From: JAGLQA01 sp023135565
GTDB taxonomy: Bacteria > Acidobacteriota > Aminicenantia > UBA2199
Direction: 5' to 3'
Length of the DNA: 51,484 bases
Assembly: GCA_030639305.1 (NCBI GenBank)
Contig: DAOWCY010000021.1
Span: 1 to 51,484, forward strand
Position numbers and translations under genes: made by a program. Shown here one piece after another: positions 40,096 through 49,579 of this stretch. The notes under the pieces are model-generated. The model was not told where the DNA came from and did not search any database. It worked only from the letters and a program-made list of their open reading frames with translations. Position 1 is the first letter of the stretch. Every line of letters begins with the position of its first letter.

Positions 40096-42423
40096 ATGAC
40101 CATCCAGGAAATTTTAAAGAAACATCAATTTTTTAAGCAGCTTTCTAAAGAGGCTCTCACTTTACTAAAAAAAGAAGCCAAAGTGCTTAAGTTTAAACCG
40201 GGAGAAGTGATTATCTCCGCCGGACAAAGAGGAAAAAACTTCGGTATCGTCATCGAAGGGCAATTAGAAGCCCGGGACATGGAAGGAGAACGGTTGGGCG
40301 TTATCAATAAAGAAGAGTATGTCGGTGAAATGTCCCTGCTGTCGAGCGAACCGAGCACTGCTACCGTGATGTCCGTAAGTACCAGTATCGTGATGTTGAT
40401 CCCTCATTTAGTGATGTCGCGGATTTTACCTGAAAGCCAGTTTATGATCAAGCAGCTATCCGCTACCATGCGGGTCAGGCTGCTGGAGATAGAAAGTTCG
40501 AAGAAAGAAAAAGAAGCCTTAGGAGCAGCTCGCGGCAGCCTGCCCGGGCCCGGTGACCTGCACGCCACTCCCGGCGCTGCCGCTAAAAAAATATTGGTGA
40601 TAAACTGCCGTCTTTCCTCTTTGAAGTGGAATTTTTACGATCTTGCCGCCGCCAAATTTATCCTTGAAGGCAAGATAGAGCGGCTCAGTATGGAAGGCAC
40701 GGTACATATTATCAAAACCGGGCCGCGAGGCAGCGTGAATATAGAAAAAAGGCTGCATAAGGCAGACCATGCCGCTGCTCTTGACGATATATTCAAGTTT
40801 TTAGCCGGTCCCCGCGGCCCTCTCAGTTCCCTGCGGGAATTGGACGCTGTGGGGCACAGGGTCATGCACGGCGGGGAAAAGTATACTTCCCCGGTGGTGA
40901 TCGACAAAAATGTGCTGGCCGAAATAAAAAAGCTCTCATCCCTGGCTCCCCTGCACAACTCCGTCAACCTGAAAGGTATCGAGACGGCAGTGAAGCGGCT
41001 GCCCGGCACGCCCCAGGTCGCGGTTTTCGATACTGCTTTTCACCAGACCTTACCCGCTTATGCTTATCTATACGCTTTACCGCGGCAGTATTATGAAGAG
41101 AAAGGCGTAAGGCGGTATGGTTTCCACGGCACATCGCACTATTATGTGGCATTGGAAGCAGCGGCTTTCGTCAAAAAGCCTTTAGATAAGCTTAAGATTA
41201 TTACCTGTCATTTAGGGGATGGAGCCTCCATATGCGCCATCGACCACGGCCGTTCCATCGACACCAGTATGGGCTTAACGCCGGTAGAAGGATTGGTAAT
41301 GGGTACCCGGTGCGGCGACGTGGACCCCGGCGTCCTGGTCTACCTTGCCCGGGAATATGGGCTGGATATAGATGAGATAGACCGGGTACTGAACAAGGAG
41401 AGCGGCCTGTTAGGATTATCGGGCATTTCCGGCGACATGCGCGGCGTTATGGAAGCCGCCGCCCTGGGCAGCCCGGAAGCCCTGACCGCCATCCAGGTAT
41501 TCTGCTACCGGGTGAAGAAGTACATCGGCGCTTATATTGCCGCTTTAGACGGGCTCGATCTAATTGTTTTTACCGGCGGTATCGGTATGGCCGCCGCGGG
41601 TATCAGGGCGCGTGTATGCCAGGGGCTGAACCGCCTGGGAGTTATATTGGATGAAGCCAGGAACCGCTCTATAGAAATGCCCGAAGCCGTGGAAGATATT
41701 TCCGACCTTTCATCTTCGGTTAAAATGCTGGTGGTGCCTACAGGAGAAGGCAAGATGATTGCCCGCGAAACCATCAGGGCGCTCAGGCAGAAAGAGGTGG
41801 GCGAAATCATCTCCATGTCGGCCAACAAGAAGAAAGAGATACCTCTCAGGGTATCATACCGGCACGTACATTTAGACAAAGCAACCCGGGACGTTCTCTT
41901 CGGCAAGGGATATAAATTACAACCGGACCCCAGGCTTTCGCATACAGGGCAGTTGGTTTACAAAGAGAGGGTAAACCTCGTGGGCCCCAAAGGGACATTA
42001 GAAAAAGTCAGGATCCAGGGTCCCATGAAAACGGAGGAAACGCAGGTAGAAATTGCCAGGACAGAAGAATTTCTTTTGGGAATCGACGCCCCGCTGCGGG
42101 AATCGGGTAATCTCTCCGGCACCCCGGGGATTACCATAGCAGGACCGGAAGGCGAAGCGGTATTGAAACAAGGAGTGATTAAAGCCCAGCGTCACTTAGA
42201 GATGGACCCTGAGGATGCGTTGGTTTTCGGGCTTCGTGATGGCGACCGGGTGATATTTACCCTGAGTGGGGAAGGTTCGTTGACCATATCCGATGTGGTG
42301 GTCAGGGTGAGACCCCATCAGCGCCTGGAACTGCACATAGATGCGGATGAAGCCAAAGCTGCGGAAGTAGAGACAGGCGCCACCGGTTTCATCAGCGGCA
42401 TTGTCGGGCAACGCGCGGAGTAG
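40096..42423 (+). CDS. Fusion: cyclic-nucleotide-binding domain, acetate kinase, PduL phosphotransacylase
   Basis: The 775-aa protein joins three domains. Residues ~1-125 are a CNMP-binding beta-barrel (FKPGEVIISAGQRGKNFGIV, then GEMSLLSSEPSTATV). Residues ~163-560 are an acetate/propionate kinase (VMHGGEKYTSP, FDTAFHQTLP, YGFHGTSHYYV, CHLGDGASICAI, GLVMGTRCGDVDPG). Residues ~580-775 are a PduL-type phosphotransacylase with zinc ligands in RHVHLDK (His590, His592), GPMKTEETQVEIA and KAQRHLEMDPED. The protein could thus convert acyl-CoA to acyl phosphate and on to acid with ATP formation, under nucleotide control. The kinase's N-terminal phosphate loop reads NCRLSSLK instead of NxGSSSLK, which may affect activity. 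The stop is TAG. Confidence 0.93.
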   Translation: MTIQEILKKHQFFKQLSKEALTLLKKEAKVLKFKPGEVIISAGQRGKNFGIVIEGQLEARDMEGERLGVINKEEYVGEMSLLSSEPSTATVMSVSTSIVMLIPHLVMSRILPESQFMIKQLSATMRVRLLEIESSKKEKEALGAARGSLPGPGDLHATPGAAAKKILVINCRLSSLKWNFYDLAAAKFILEGKIERLSMEGTVHIIKTGPRGSVNIEKRLHKADHAAALDDIFKFLAGPRGPLSSLRELDAVGHRVMHGGEKYTSPVVIDKNVLAEIKKLSSLAPLHNSVNLKGIETAVKRLPGTPQVAVFDTAFHQTLPAYAYLYALPRQYYEEKGVRRYGFHGTSHYYVALEAAAFVKKPLDKLKIITCHLGDGASICAIDHGRSIDTSMGLTPVEGLVMGTRCGDVDPGVLVYLAREYGLDIDEIDRVLNKESGLLGLSGISGDMRGVMEAAALGSPEALTAIQVFCYRVKKYIGAYIAALDGLDLIVFTGGIGMAAAGIRARVCQGLNRLGVILDEARNRSIEMPEAVEDISDLSSSVKMLVVPTGEGKMIARETIRALRQKEVGEIISMSANKKKEIPLRVSYRHVHLDKATRDVLFGKGYKLQPDPRLSHTGQLVYKERVNLVGPKGTLEKVRIQGPMKTEETQVEIARTEEFLLGIDAPLRESGNLSGTPGITIAGPEGEAVLKQGVIKAQRHLEMDPEDALVFGLRDGDRVIFTLSGEGSLTISDVVVRVRPHQRLELHIDADEAKAAEVETGATGFISGIVGQRAE

Positions 42424-42428
42424 CGGGC

Positions 42429-42457
42429 TTGCCGATACGTCCTATCCGTGTTATAAT
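42429..42457 (+). promoter_or_regulatory. Promoter of the second propeller kinase
   Basis: TTGCCG, a 17-base spacer and TATAAT, 33 bases before the ATG at 42491. GAAAGG is the ribosome site. Confidence 0.5.
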
Positions 42458-42490
42458 GAATCCCAGGTACAGGTGAATGAATGAAAGGTA

Positions 42491-45400
42491 ATGTTAAATA
42501 TTAAATACTTTTTGCCCAGCTTAATTTTTTGCCTATTTATATCTACCGCCGCGCTCTATCCCCAGGCATACAATGTAAGAACCTACACTGAAATCGACGG
42601 GTTGGCCAGTTCCGAAGTTTACGATGTAACCCAGGATTTGTCAGGTTATATGTGGTTTGCCGGCAGGAGAGGAATTACCCGCTTCGACGGCTCCTCCTGG
42701 CAAACATTTTCCGATTCAGGGGAACTGCCTGCCGCGGTGTATTCGCAAATTAGATGTGATACGCGAGGCACTATCTGGGTTTTGTCCACTCACTCTGAAT
42801 TAATCATAGCCTACTTGCGGGAAGGAAGCGAAGAATGGGAATTGCTGCCCGCACCGCTCCCTACTGAACAAAGAAATATCGTAAGTTCTTTTGCCGTTAC
42901 CTTAATTAAAAACCAACCGGTAGTGGCTGTAGGTACCATGGGGATGGGATTGTTCCTCTGGGTCGGTAATAGCTGGATAAACCTCAGTACTAAACAGGGC
43001 TTGATTAGCCCGAATATCAACCACCTCGCTGCCCGGGGCAATACTCTTTATATAGCCACGGAGCGCGGGTTATCGGTCATACAGGAAGGTAGGATCGATA
43101 ACAGTATCAACAATTTGCTTACCCTGCCCTCGCCGCAGGTGCTGCGCATTGCAGTGGATCGAAACATTACCTATCTATTGGGAAAGGAGTGGCTCGGCCG
43201 CTTAGAAGGCAAAGTATTTAAAATGGCTGCCTACCCGATAACCGAGCCCCGTTTCAATGCGGATTTCTTTGTTCAACCCGATTACCGGGGTGGAGTTTTT
43301 TACGGCAGCCGTTATGAATTTTTTTACGTCGATGTAGAAAGCGGAGTGATCCAAAGTTTCGGTAAAGAACAGGGGCTTATTGCCGGAGGCGCAACCGCAG
43401 CTTATTTAGATAGGGAAAAAAACCTATGGTTCACCAGTCTGCGCGGTGTTAATAAAATATCGAGTATGCGCTTTGCCAATTACCGGAAAGTGCATGGTTT
43501 ATTAAGCGATGAGACCACCGCGATATGGGAGTCTACGCCCGGGAACTTCGTATTAGGCCATAATGGCGGGTTAACTTTCTTTGATCCCGGGAAGAATCGC
43601 TTTCGCCGCCTGACTTTACGGGAACAGGATTCCCGGTATACCGTTTTTCGCCGGGTATTGGATATCCGCGGAGACCGGCTGGGAAATACCTGGGCGGCAG
43701 CCTCTTATATGGGCCTGCTTAAAATCAACGGCAATAAAATCATCCGCCGTTACAGCGTAAAAGAAGGGTTGGCGGGGCAAGTTAATTCCGTTTTCATAGA
43801 CCGTCGGGGCAAGGTATGGGCCGGGACAAATAAAGGGATTTTCCAACTCCAGGGCAGTACGTTCAAAAAGGCGGCGCCGGGACAAAATGATGAAGTCTAT
43901 ATACGCAGGTTATTTCCCGGGCCCGGGGACTCCATCTATGCAGCCACCAGCACCAAGGGCTTATATCTTTTCAAGGCAGCGGCAAAAAACGCTCCCCGGT
44001 ACAGCGAGGATTCATCGAGGCTATCCTCCCGGCTGCTGTGGAAAAATTACCGGCACGAAAAAGAGCCCGGGGTCAACAGTACATATGCGGTGCTGGTAGA
44101 CAGCAGCGGAATGGTATGGGTCGGTACCGGCGCCGGTTTATACCAACTTAAAAATGAAAAATTGGTCAAGTTTACCGCGCAGGGTTACCATTTAGATAGG
44201 CCGGTATATTTTATCCTGGAAGACAAAAATAAGCGGCCCTGGTTCGGTACGGATAATGGAGTGATACGCTGGGACGGTAAGGAATGGAAAGAGTATGCTA
44301 TGCAGCAGGGTTTGGTGGGCCGGGAAACAAACCGCGCCGCCGGTTTTGTGGACCATCGCGGCCATGTCTGGATCGGCACCGACCTCGGGCTTAGCTGCTA
44401 CCGGGAAAAATTTGAGAAAAAGGAAGTACCGCCTCCTATCGTGGAATTACTTTTTTTGGGCGTACCGGGGGAGAGGCTCTCTTTAAAAGAGGACAAAAGC
44501 TTAAAATACGGTATGAACAATTTTATGTTCAGTTTCAGGATAACCTCTTTCACCGATGAAGATTCTATCTATTATAGGAGTTGGCTTGAAGGTTTCGACG
44601 TAGATTGGTCGCCCGTAAGTTTATTGGAAAGCGCCCAGGTAAGGTATACCAACCTGCCGCCCGGCCGGTACCGGTTCCACCTTAAAGCTAGTAATTCCGA
44701 AGGCTCCTGGAGTCAGGCTGTCTCTTCCGCCGCTATTATCATCCTGGAGCCTTTTTGGTGGCAGTGGTGGTTTTATGTGTTTTTTTTGCTGATACTCGGC
44801 GCCGTTACCTTTGTTCTCTATACAGCCCTTACCCGGTGGCGTTATACTAAAATGCTGGAAAAGCAGGTGTGGGCAAAGACAGGGGAATTGCAAAAAACCA
44901 ATGAAAAATTAGAGGAGCGTGTTAGAGAGCGCACCCAGGAATTTACACAGGCTTATATAGAATTACAGATCGAGATTAAAGAACGAAAAAAAGTAGAGGA
45001 AGCGCTGCGGGCATCGGAAGCTAAATACCGCGGTCTTTTTGAAAATATGCTGGAGGGGGTATACCAGACCGAACCGGACGGTACGATCCTGGCTGCCAAT
45101 CCTGCGTTAGTGCGGATGTTGGGCTTCGATTCCGTGGAAGAATTCTTTTCAGCAGGCAGTGCCCGGCAGTTTTACGTAAATCCCGAGGAGCGGGATATCC
45201 TATCTCGCCGCCTGGAAGAGAATGGTGAACTGCGCAACGCGGAGTACAGTTTGAGGCGAAAAAACGGTAAAGAGATTAGAGTCGTGGAGGATGGCCGTGT
45301 GGTGCGGGATGAGCAGGGCCGGGTGCTGCATTATGAAGGTTTGATTATCGACATCACGCAGCGTAAACAGGCAGAGGAGAAGGTTAAAGCATCACTTAAG

Positions 45401-46024
45401 GAGAAAGAAGTGCTGCTGCGAGAAATTCATCACCGGGTGAAGAACAATTTGCAGGTCATTGTCGGTCTCCTTAACCTACAAGCCAAGTATATCGACGATA
45501 AGCGAGCCGTCGATATATTCAAAAATAGCCGGCAACGGGTAATGGCCATGGCCTTGGTGCATGAAAAATTGTACCAATCCGAAGATTTATCCAGGATAAA
45601 TTTCCGGGAATATATTCAAAGTTTGACGCGACATTTATTTGACACCTATTCATATATGATAGACCCGCAGCAAGTGCATTTGAAAACAGAGATTGCCGAT
45701 ATCGTTTTAGATATAGAGACCGCCATACCTTTAGGTTTACTTATCAACGAACTGGTCACCAATGCCTTGAAATATTCCTTTCCCGGCGGTAGGGCGGGAG
45801 AGCTCCGTGTCGTACTGGATGTCAGTAAAGGCGTAGGGAAAAAATATGAGTATCATTTGATTGTGGTGGATAATGGGGTAGGCTTCCCCGCGGAACGGGA
45901 TTTCCGGGACAGCGGTACGCTGGGTATGCTGTTAGTGAACTCCTTAGTGCAGCAGCTTCGCGGCACCATAGATTTAGATCGAAGTGGCGGGACAAAATTT
46001 ATCATTGAATTCAAGAAAAAATAA
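42491..46024 (+). CDS. Propeller-type sensor histidine kinase with PAS domain
   Basis: The 1177-aa sensor has a signal peptide (~1-25), a long periplasmic two-component propeller (repeats such as DRRGKVWAGTNKGIF and DSSGMVWVGTGAGLY), a Y_Y_Y domain (~665-735), a transmembrane helix (~754-776), a coiled coil and a PAS domain (~838-955: YRGLFENMLEGVYQTEPDGT). It ends in a HisKA_2/HATPase kinase with the phosphoacceptor in LREIHHRVKNNLQVIVG (~His980) and the N-box LLINELVTNALKYSFP. It lacks a receiver and must act through a separate response regulator not in this window. Confidence 0.94.
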   Translation: MLNIKYFLPSLIFCLFISTAALYPQAYNVRTYTEIDGLASSEVYDVTQDLSGYMWFAGRRGITRFDGSSWQTFSDSGELPAAVYSQIRCDTRGTIWVLSTHSELIIAYLREGSEEWELLPAPLPTEQRNIVSSFAVTLIKNQPVVAVGTMGMGLFLWVGNSWINLSTKQGLISPNINHLAARGNTLYIATERGLSVIQEGRIDNSINNLLTLPSPQVLRIAVDRNITYLLGKEWLGRLEGKVFKMAAYPITEPRFNADFFVQPDYRGGVFYGSRYEFFYVDVESGVIQSFGKEQGLIAGGATAAYLDREKNLWFTSLRGVNKISSMRFANYRKVHGLLSDETTAIWESTPGNFVLGHNGGLTFFDPGKNRFRRLTLREQDSRYTVFRRVLDIRGDRLGNTWAAASYMGLLKINGNKIIRRYSVKEGLAGQVNSVFIDRRGKVWAGTNKGIFQLQGSTFKKAAPGQNDEVYIRRLFPGPGDSIYAATSTKGLYLFKAAAKNAPRYSEDSSRLSSRLLWKNYRHEKEPGVNSTYAVLVDSSGMVWVGTGAGLYQLKNEKLVKFTAQGYHLDRPVYFILEDKNKRPWFGTDNGVIRWDGKEWKEYAMQQGLVGRETNRAAGFVDHRGHVWIGTDLGLSCYREKFEKKEVPPPIVELLFLGVPGERLSLKEDKSLKYGMNNFMFSFRITSFTDEDSIYYRSWLEGFDVDWSPVSLLESAQVRYTNLPPGRYRFHLKASNSEGSWSQAVSSAAIIILEPFWWQWWFYVFFLLILGAVTFVLYTALTRWRYTKMLEKQVWAKTGELQKTNEKLEERVRERTQEFTQAYIELQIEIKERKKVEEALRASEAKYRGLFENMLEGVYQTEPDGTILAANPALVRMLGFDSVEEFFSAGSARQFYVNPEERDILSRRLEENGELRNAEYSLRRKNGKEIRVVEDGRVVRDEQGRVLHYEGLIIDITQRKQAEEKVKASLKEKEVLLREIHHRVKNNLQVIVGLLNLQAKYIDDKRAVDIFKNSRQRVMAMALVHEKLYQSEDLSRINFREYIQSLTRHLFDTYSYMIDPQQVHLKTEIADIVLDIETAIPLGLLINELVTNALKYSFPGGRAGELRVVLDVSKGVGKKYEYHLIVVDNGVGFPAERDFRDSGTLGMLLVNSLVQQLRGTIDLDRSGGTKFIIEFKKK

Positions 46025-46029
46025 ATCGC

Positions 46030-46045
46030 TGACCAAATTTGGTCA
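46030..46045. promoter_or_regulatory. Perfect 16-bp palindrome
   Basis: TGACCAAATTTGGTCA lies 5 bases after the kinase stop, and a related TTGACTAAATTT half follows. It resembles a dimeric repressor operator, but the next start codon is 325 bases away. No gene is supported between 46046 and 46224. Confidence 0.4.
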
Positions 46046-46224
46046 ATACCCATTGACTAAATTTAAAAAATATTGTAAAACCCAGAATATATCTGATGAA
46101 TTAGCTATCCATAACCAGTTCAAAGAGTCGCGACCCAGGTTTGAAGGACACGCTCCCCAGGGTTTCTTGCGCGATTTCGTGCTTCAAACGAAATGACACA
46201 GTCCTGCTGAAATTTCCATGAAGT

Positions 46225-46253
46225 TTGCATTTTGCACGATTATCTTGTAAAAT
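46225..46253 (+). promoter_or_regulatory. Promoter of the Lys-rich secreted protein
   Basis: TTGCAT, a 17-base spacer and TAAAAT, 117 bases before the ATG at 46371. AAGGAGGA lies just before that ATG. Confidence 0.45.
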
Positions 46254-46370
46254 CTATGTCTTAGAATGTCAAAAGTTTTATAGAAAAATGAAAAAATCTT
46301 ACCCTGGCAGGAATTGATCGACTGCTGCTTCATAAGAGGGCGGCCTCGCCGGGGTCTATAAGGAGGAAAA

Positions 46371-46871
46371 ATGAAGAAACTAACGTTAATTTTTTCGGGT
46401 GTTTTGCTTTTGGTATCGGTCGTTTTATTCGTGAACCGGGTGAACTTACATGCCGCGACGGGTGAGCCGGTACCGGGTGCGGAAGTTTACATCGAACAAG
46501 AGCCTAATGACGACCCTATAGCAAACACCGGTTCAGACAGCAATGGAAATTTCGAATTCAACGGTCTCTATGGCTTAGAGGAGGGCAAATACTCCGTTTA
46601 CATCAGGTTGCAGGTTACCAAAAGCCTTAAAAAGAAACTGGCCAAAAAGAAACTTCTACACATCCGTTTTGAAATCGGGAAAACCAGGCAAAAAGGAAAG
46701 AAAGTTATCGTAAGTAAAACAATTTTGATAAAAACAAGCAAAGTACGCAAAGGAAAGAAAATTAAGGTTTTTTCTTTCAAATTGAAAGAGGACGTACTTT
46801 TCCAGCCTAATGCATCAAAAGCAGTCGGCAGCAAGTCGGGATTTGCAATAGGTGGATTCAGTTTGACGTAA
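46371..46871 (+). CDS. Secreted protein with carboxypeptidase-regulatory-like fold and Lys-rich tail
   Basis: The 166-aa product has a signal peptide (~1-29), then a short beta-sandwich segment typical of carboxypeptidase regulatory-like domains (TGEPVPGAEVYIEQ, DSNGNFEFNGLYGLEEGKYSVYI, ~35-77), and a remarkably basic region (~80-140) with repeated KK, KGKK and RKGKK patches. No enzyme motif is seen. AAGGAGGA precedes the ATG. It is probably an extracytoplasmic binding or surface protein. Confidence 0.72.
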   Translation: MKKLTLIFSGVLLLVSVVLFVNRVNLHAATGEPVPGAEVYIEQEPNDDPIANTGSDSNGNFEFNGLYGLEEGKYSVYIRLQVTKSLKKKLAKKKLLHIRFEIGKTRQKGKKVIVSKTILIKTSKVRKGKKIKVFSFKLKEDVLFQPNASKAVGSKSGFAIGGFSLT

Positions 46872-46901
46872 CCGAAGCATTGCATAGTTTCGGGAAAGAA
46901 C

Positions 46902-47465
46902 CTACAAAAACTTTACCGCTACAATAGAAGTGTCGAGCACTTTCTCGCCGCGATCCACAAAATGTACCACATATCGGGTATCATCTATGGCATTGATTAT
47001 CTTGCCCCTGCCGAATACCGGGTGCTTGATGAACCTCTCTTCCACCACCTCGGCGGGAGCCGCGGGAAACCGCACCGACTGCGGCGCTATCTGTTCTACT
47101 AACGTATCGAGAGAATAAACCTTGGTATAAAGCGGCGACCTGATGCCGGCAAGAAACCGCGACGGTCTCTCCGAACCGGTGGATACGATCAATTGATCCA
47201 CCGCCCGGGTCGAGGCGACATAAAAAAGCCTCCTCTCCTCCTTGATCTCATCTATCTCTTTCCTTAAGAAAAAGGGCATGTATGTGGAATTAATACCGGC
47301 GGTAATAACAGTGGGGAATTCCAGGCCCTTGGCATTGTGCATGGTCAGCAAATAAACAGGACTTTTACCGTCTTCTTCTTTTATACTCGAATCTAAACTG
47401 ATGCGGTCCAATAAAGCGGCGAAATTAAAATGTGCACGGTGCGTTGGAATGTTGGAATGATGCAT
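46902..47465 (-). pseudogene. C-terminal remnant of a UvrD/PcrA helicase
   Basis: From ~residue 14 the frame matches the end of UvrD-type helicases: motif V LLTMHNAKGLEFPTV, motif VI EERRLFYVASTRA, and the C-terminal Tudor-like domain (HPVFGRGKIINAIDDTRYVVHFVDRG). Walker A, Walker B and motifs Ia-IV are missing. A TAA directly precedes the first ATG, and upstream DNA is filled with repeats (CATTCCAACATTCCAAC at the junction). It cannot be an active helicase. Confidence 0.82.
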
Positions 47466-47959
47466 TTAGAAAATTGGGGTAATGGGCTGAGAAGATAATC
47501 GGGGACGGGAGAAGTCCATTCAGCAGGAGTGCGGCGCACCCACCCTCATTAGCCTTCGGCGACCCTCCGGGGGCGCACCCATTGGGTTCATCGTCGGGGG
47601 CCAGCGACACACCGCACTTTCTGAAAAAAGTGGGACAAAAACTTTTGTTTATTTAGAAGCAAAAATCCGGGGTCGGTGCTTTACTTTTTTTTCGTTCTAT
47701 CCTAAAATCAAATTGGAAAAAACAGGGGGGCGGTGCGTGCAAATGTGCAAATTTCAAAGGCACATTTTTGATTTCTTCTATCACTTTGCCAAAAATTTCA
47801 ATGTCAAGTTGGATTACCTTTTTGACAGTCCATCTATTTTTTGTGGGTAACCGGGGGCGCCCTCTTAGCTGCTGCGCGGGGGGACGGCGTCTCCAGCCCA
47901 TAAACCGCTGCGCGGCATCACCCCAAAAATCCACTGCGGAATAGTTTCACTCACTGGAT
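47466..47959. other. Repeat-filled gap
   Basis: This ~490-base stretch holds fragments of the palindromic element family (AAACTTTTGTTTATTTAGAA near 47640, GCTGCGCGGGG and CCATAAACCGCTGCGCGG near 47870-47920) and GC-rich clusters around 47520-47610. An open frame on the minus strand at 47653-47934 lacks a ribosome site and its ends lie in element sequence. I see no gene. Confidence 0.5.
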
Positions 47960-47988
47960 TTGAAAAAAAACCACATATATGATATAAA
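47960..47988 (+). promoter_or_regulatory. Promoter of the C10 peptidase gene
   Basis: TTGAAA, a 17-base spacer and TATAAA, 20 bases before the ATG at 48009. TAGGAAA is a weak ribosome site. Confidence 0.55.
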
Positions 47989-48008
47989 CCTGGGTAGGAA
48001 ATACTAAA

Positions 48009-49577
48009 ATGAAAATAAAAAAGATTTCTATTCTTTTACTGCTGCTGTCTCTTCCTTTTTTTATCTTCCCGGAACACGTCTCTTTTGCGGAAGCCCAAAC
48101 CAGCGCCCAAAACTGGACAAAAATTTTAAGACACACTTTTAACAACCGGGTTACGGTCTCTGCCGGCGAAAAGATACTTAGGGAAGGCGTCGAAGTGGCT
48201 TATGTGTTTCACTTTTCACCGCGAGGCTACGTGGTGATCTCGGCTGAAGACTACCTCCCGCCCATCAAACTGTACTCCTTAAATAACGATTTCGGGAAAG
48301 AAGGACAGGCGCTGGAAGAGATAGTTTTTTCCCAATACCACGAAATAATCACAAAAGTAAAAGCAGCAGCGATAAACCCGGACACTTTTTTTTCAACAAA
48401 AAACAGGACAAACTTTAAGCTGCTGCAGCGGGGCTTTAAAAGCAAAAACGCTCCCTGCCGCGAAGCGGCTTATCGCCCCCCCACGCGAGTGGGTTTTAAA
48501 ACCGCCGCGCCAGGTCTGCCGCCGCGGATATCTTTTACTACCGGCGCTTCCGAAGCAGCGCCCCTATTGACCACTACCTGGCACCAGCGGGCTCCCTATA
48601 ATTTGAAATGCCCCGAAATCGACGGCGAACTCCCTCCCAGCGGCTGTGTAGCCACGGCTTTTGCCCAGGTGATGAAATATTTCTCCTACCCGGAAATAGG
48701 GCACGGTTCCTGGTCTTATACCACCAGGACTCTTGGAATCCACGTCACCGCTTATTTCGATCATCCTTATTACTGGGAGCAAATGATGGATGATTACCCG
48801 CAAACAGACCCCGGCACGGCGGAACAACGGGATGCAGTGGCTGAATTGACGTTCGATGTAGGCGCTGCCTTAGAAATGAACTATACACTGGACGGCAGCG
48901 GCGCTTACCCGGCGCTGGCTGTTTTTAATTTCCCCAAATTGTTCAAATATTCAAGGGACATACTATATGTAAGCAGGGCCGGTTGGAACGACGCGGAATG
49001 GTTCGCCCTGGCAAAAGCCCAGGTGGAACGGGGTATCCCCGTGATTTTAGGAATTGCCCGGGTAGACGCAGGCCACTTAGTAGTTATAGACGGATACAGG
49101 ATTTCCAGCGGAGCCGACACATTTCACCTCAACATGGGTTGGGGCGGAACCTGGGACGGTTACTATTCCCTGAACAATATCGTTATCGCCACCAGGGAGT
49201 ACACGCTCACCGAATTCCAAAATTATGTGATAAACTTAGTTCCTCCCGACTCCGGGATAGAATTGCCCGCCCAGGATATCGGGATTGCCGCTTATGAAAA
49301 CAGGAGCCTCCTTTTCAAAGAATATGCCTGCGAATTAACCTGGAAAGGTCCACCCGCAGGGCAGGGCAATGTGGAAAAGTATGAAATTATTAGTTACGAT
49401 ACCATTTATGGGTTCTATGACTTTGTGGCGGAAGTGAACGCTCCCGGCCCGGACGGCATATACAAGTATAGTTTCAGGATGGCCGATTACACTGCCTATG
49501 CTTATATTGTCCAGGTAGTGTACAGCGATGGGACAAAGGAGCCGGTTATGCTCTGCCACCCCATTTTGAGAAATTAG
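48009..49577 (+). CDS. Secreted C10 family cysteine peptidase (streptopain-like)
   Basis: The 522-aa product has a signal peptide (~1-28), a pro-domain with the Spi-like GYVVISAEDYLPPI (~74-87), the catalytic cysteine in PSGCVATAFAQVMKYF (Cys213), and the catalytic histidine in GHLVVIDGY (His356), with NMGWGGTWDGYYSLN after it. A C-terminal domain (~425-522) may be a carbohydrate- or surface-binding beta-sandwich. A palindromic element is inserted in frame at 48438-48494 in the linker between pro-domain and protease. The stop is TAG. Confidence 0.92.
   Translation: MKIKKISILLLLLSLPFFIFPEHVSFAEAQTSAQNWTKILRHTFNNRVTVSAGEKILREGVEVAYVFHFSPRGYVVISAEDYLPPIKLYSLNNDFGKEGQALEEIVFSQYHEIITKVKAAAINPDTFFSTKNRTNFKLLQRGFKSKNAPCREAAYRPPTRVGFKTAAPGLPPRISFTTGASEAAPLLTTTWHQRAPYNLKCPEIDGELPPSGCVATAFAQVMKYFSYPEIGHGSWSYTTRTLGIHVTAYFDHPYYWEQMMDDYPQTDPGTAEQRDAVAELTFDVGAALEMNYTLDGSGAYPALAVFNFPKLFKYSRDILYVSRAGWNDAEWFALAKAQVERGIPVILGIARVDAGHLVVIDGYRISSGADTFHLNMGWGGTWDGYYSLNNIVIATREYTLTEFQNYVINLVPPDSGIELPAQDIGIAAYENRSLLFKEYACELTWKGPPAGQGNVEKYEIISYDTIYGFYDFVAEVNAPGPDGIYKYSFRMADYTAYAYIVQVVYSDGTKEPVMLCHPILRN
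48438..48494 (+). repeat. Palindromic element inside the C10 peptidase gene
   Basis: AAAAGCAAAAACGCTCCCTG, CCGCGAAGCGGCTTATCGCC, CCCCCACGCGAGTGGG. It is the half-element also found (reverse) at the symporter end, 51214-51260. It adds residues ~144-162 in the linker after the pro-domain and keeps the frame open. Confidence 0.75.
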
Positions 49578-49579
49578 AT

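Noticed and set aside
47653..47934. 93-codon frame on the minus strand
   Set aside because: Its ends lie in palindromic element sequence, there is no ribosome site, and no family is recognised.
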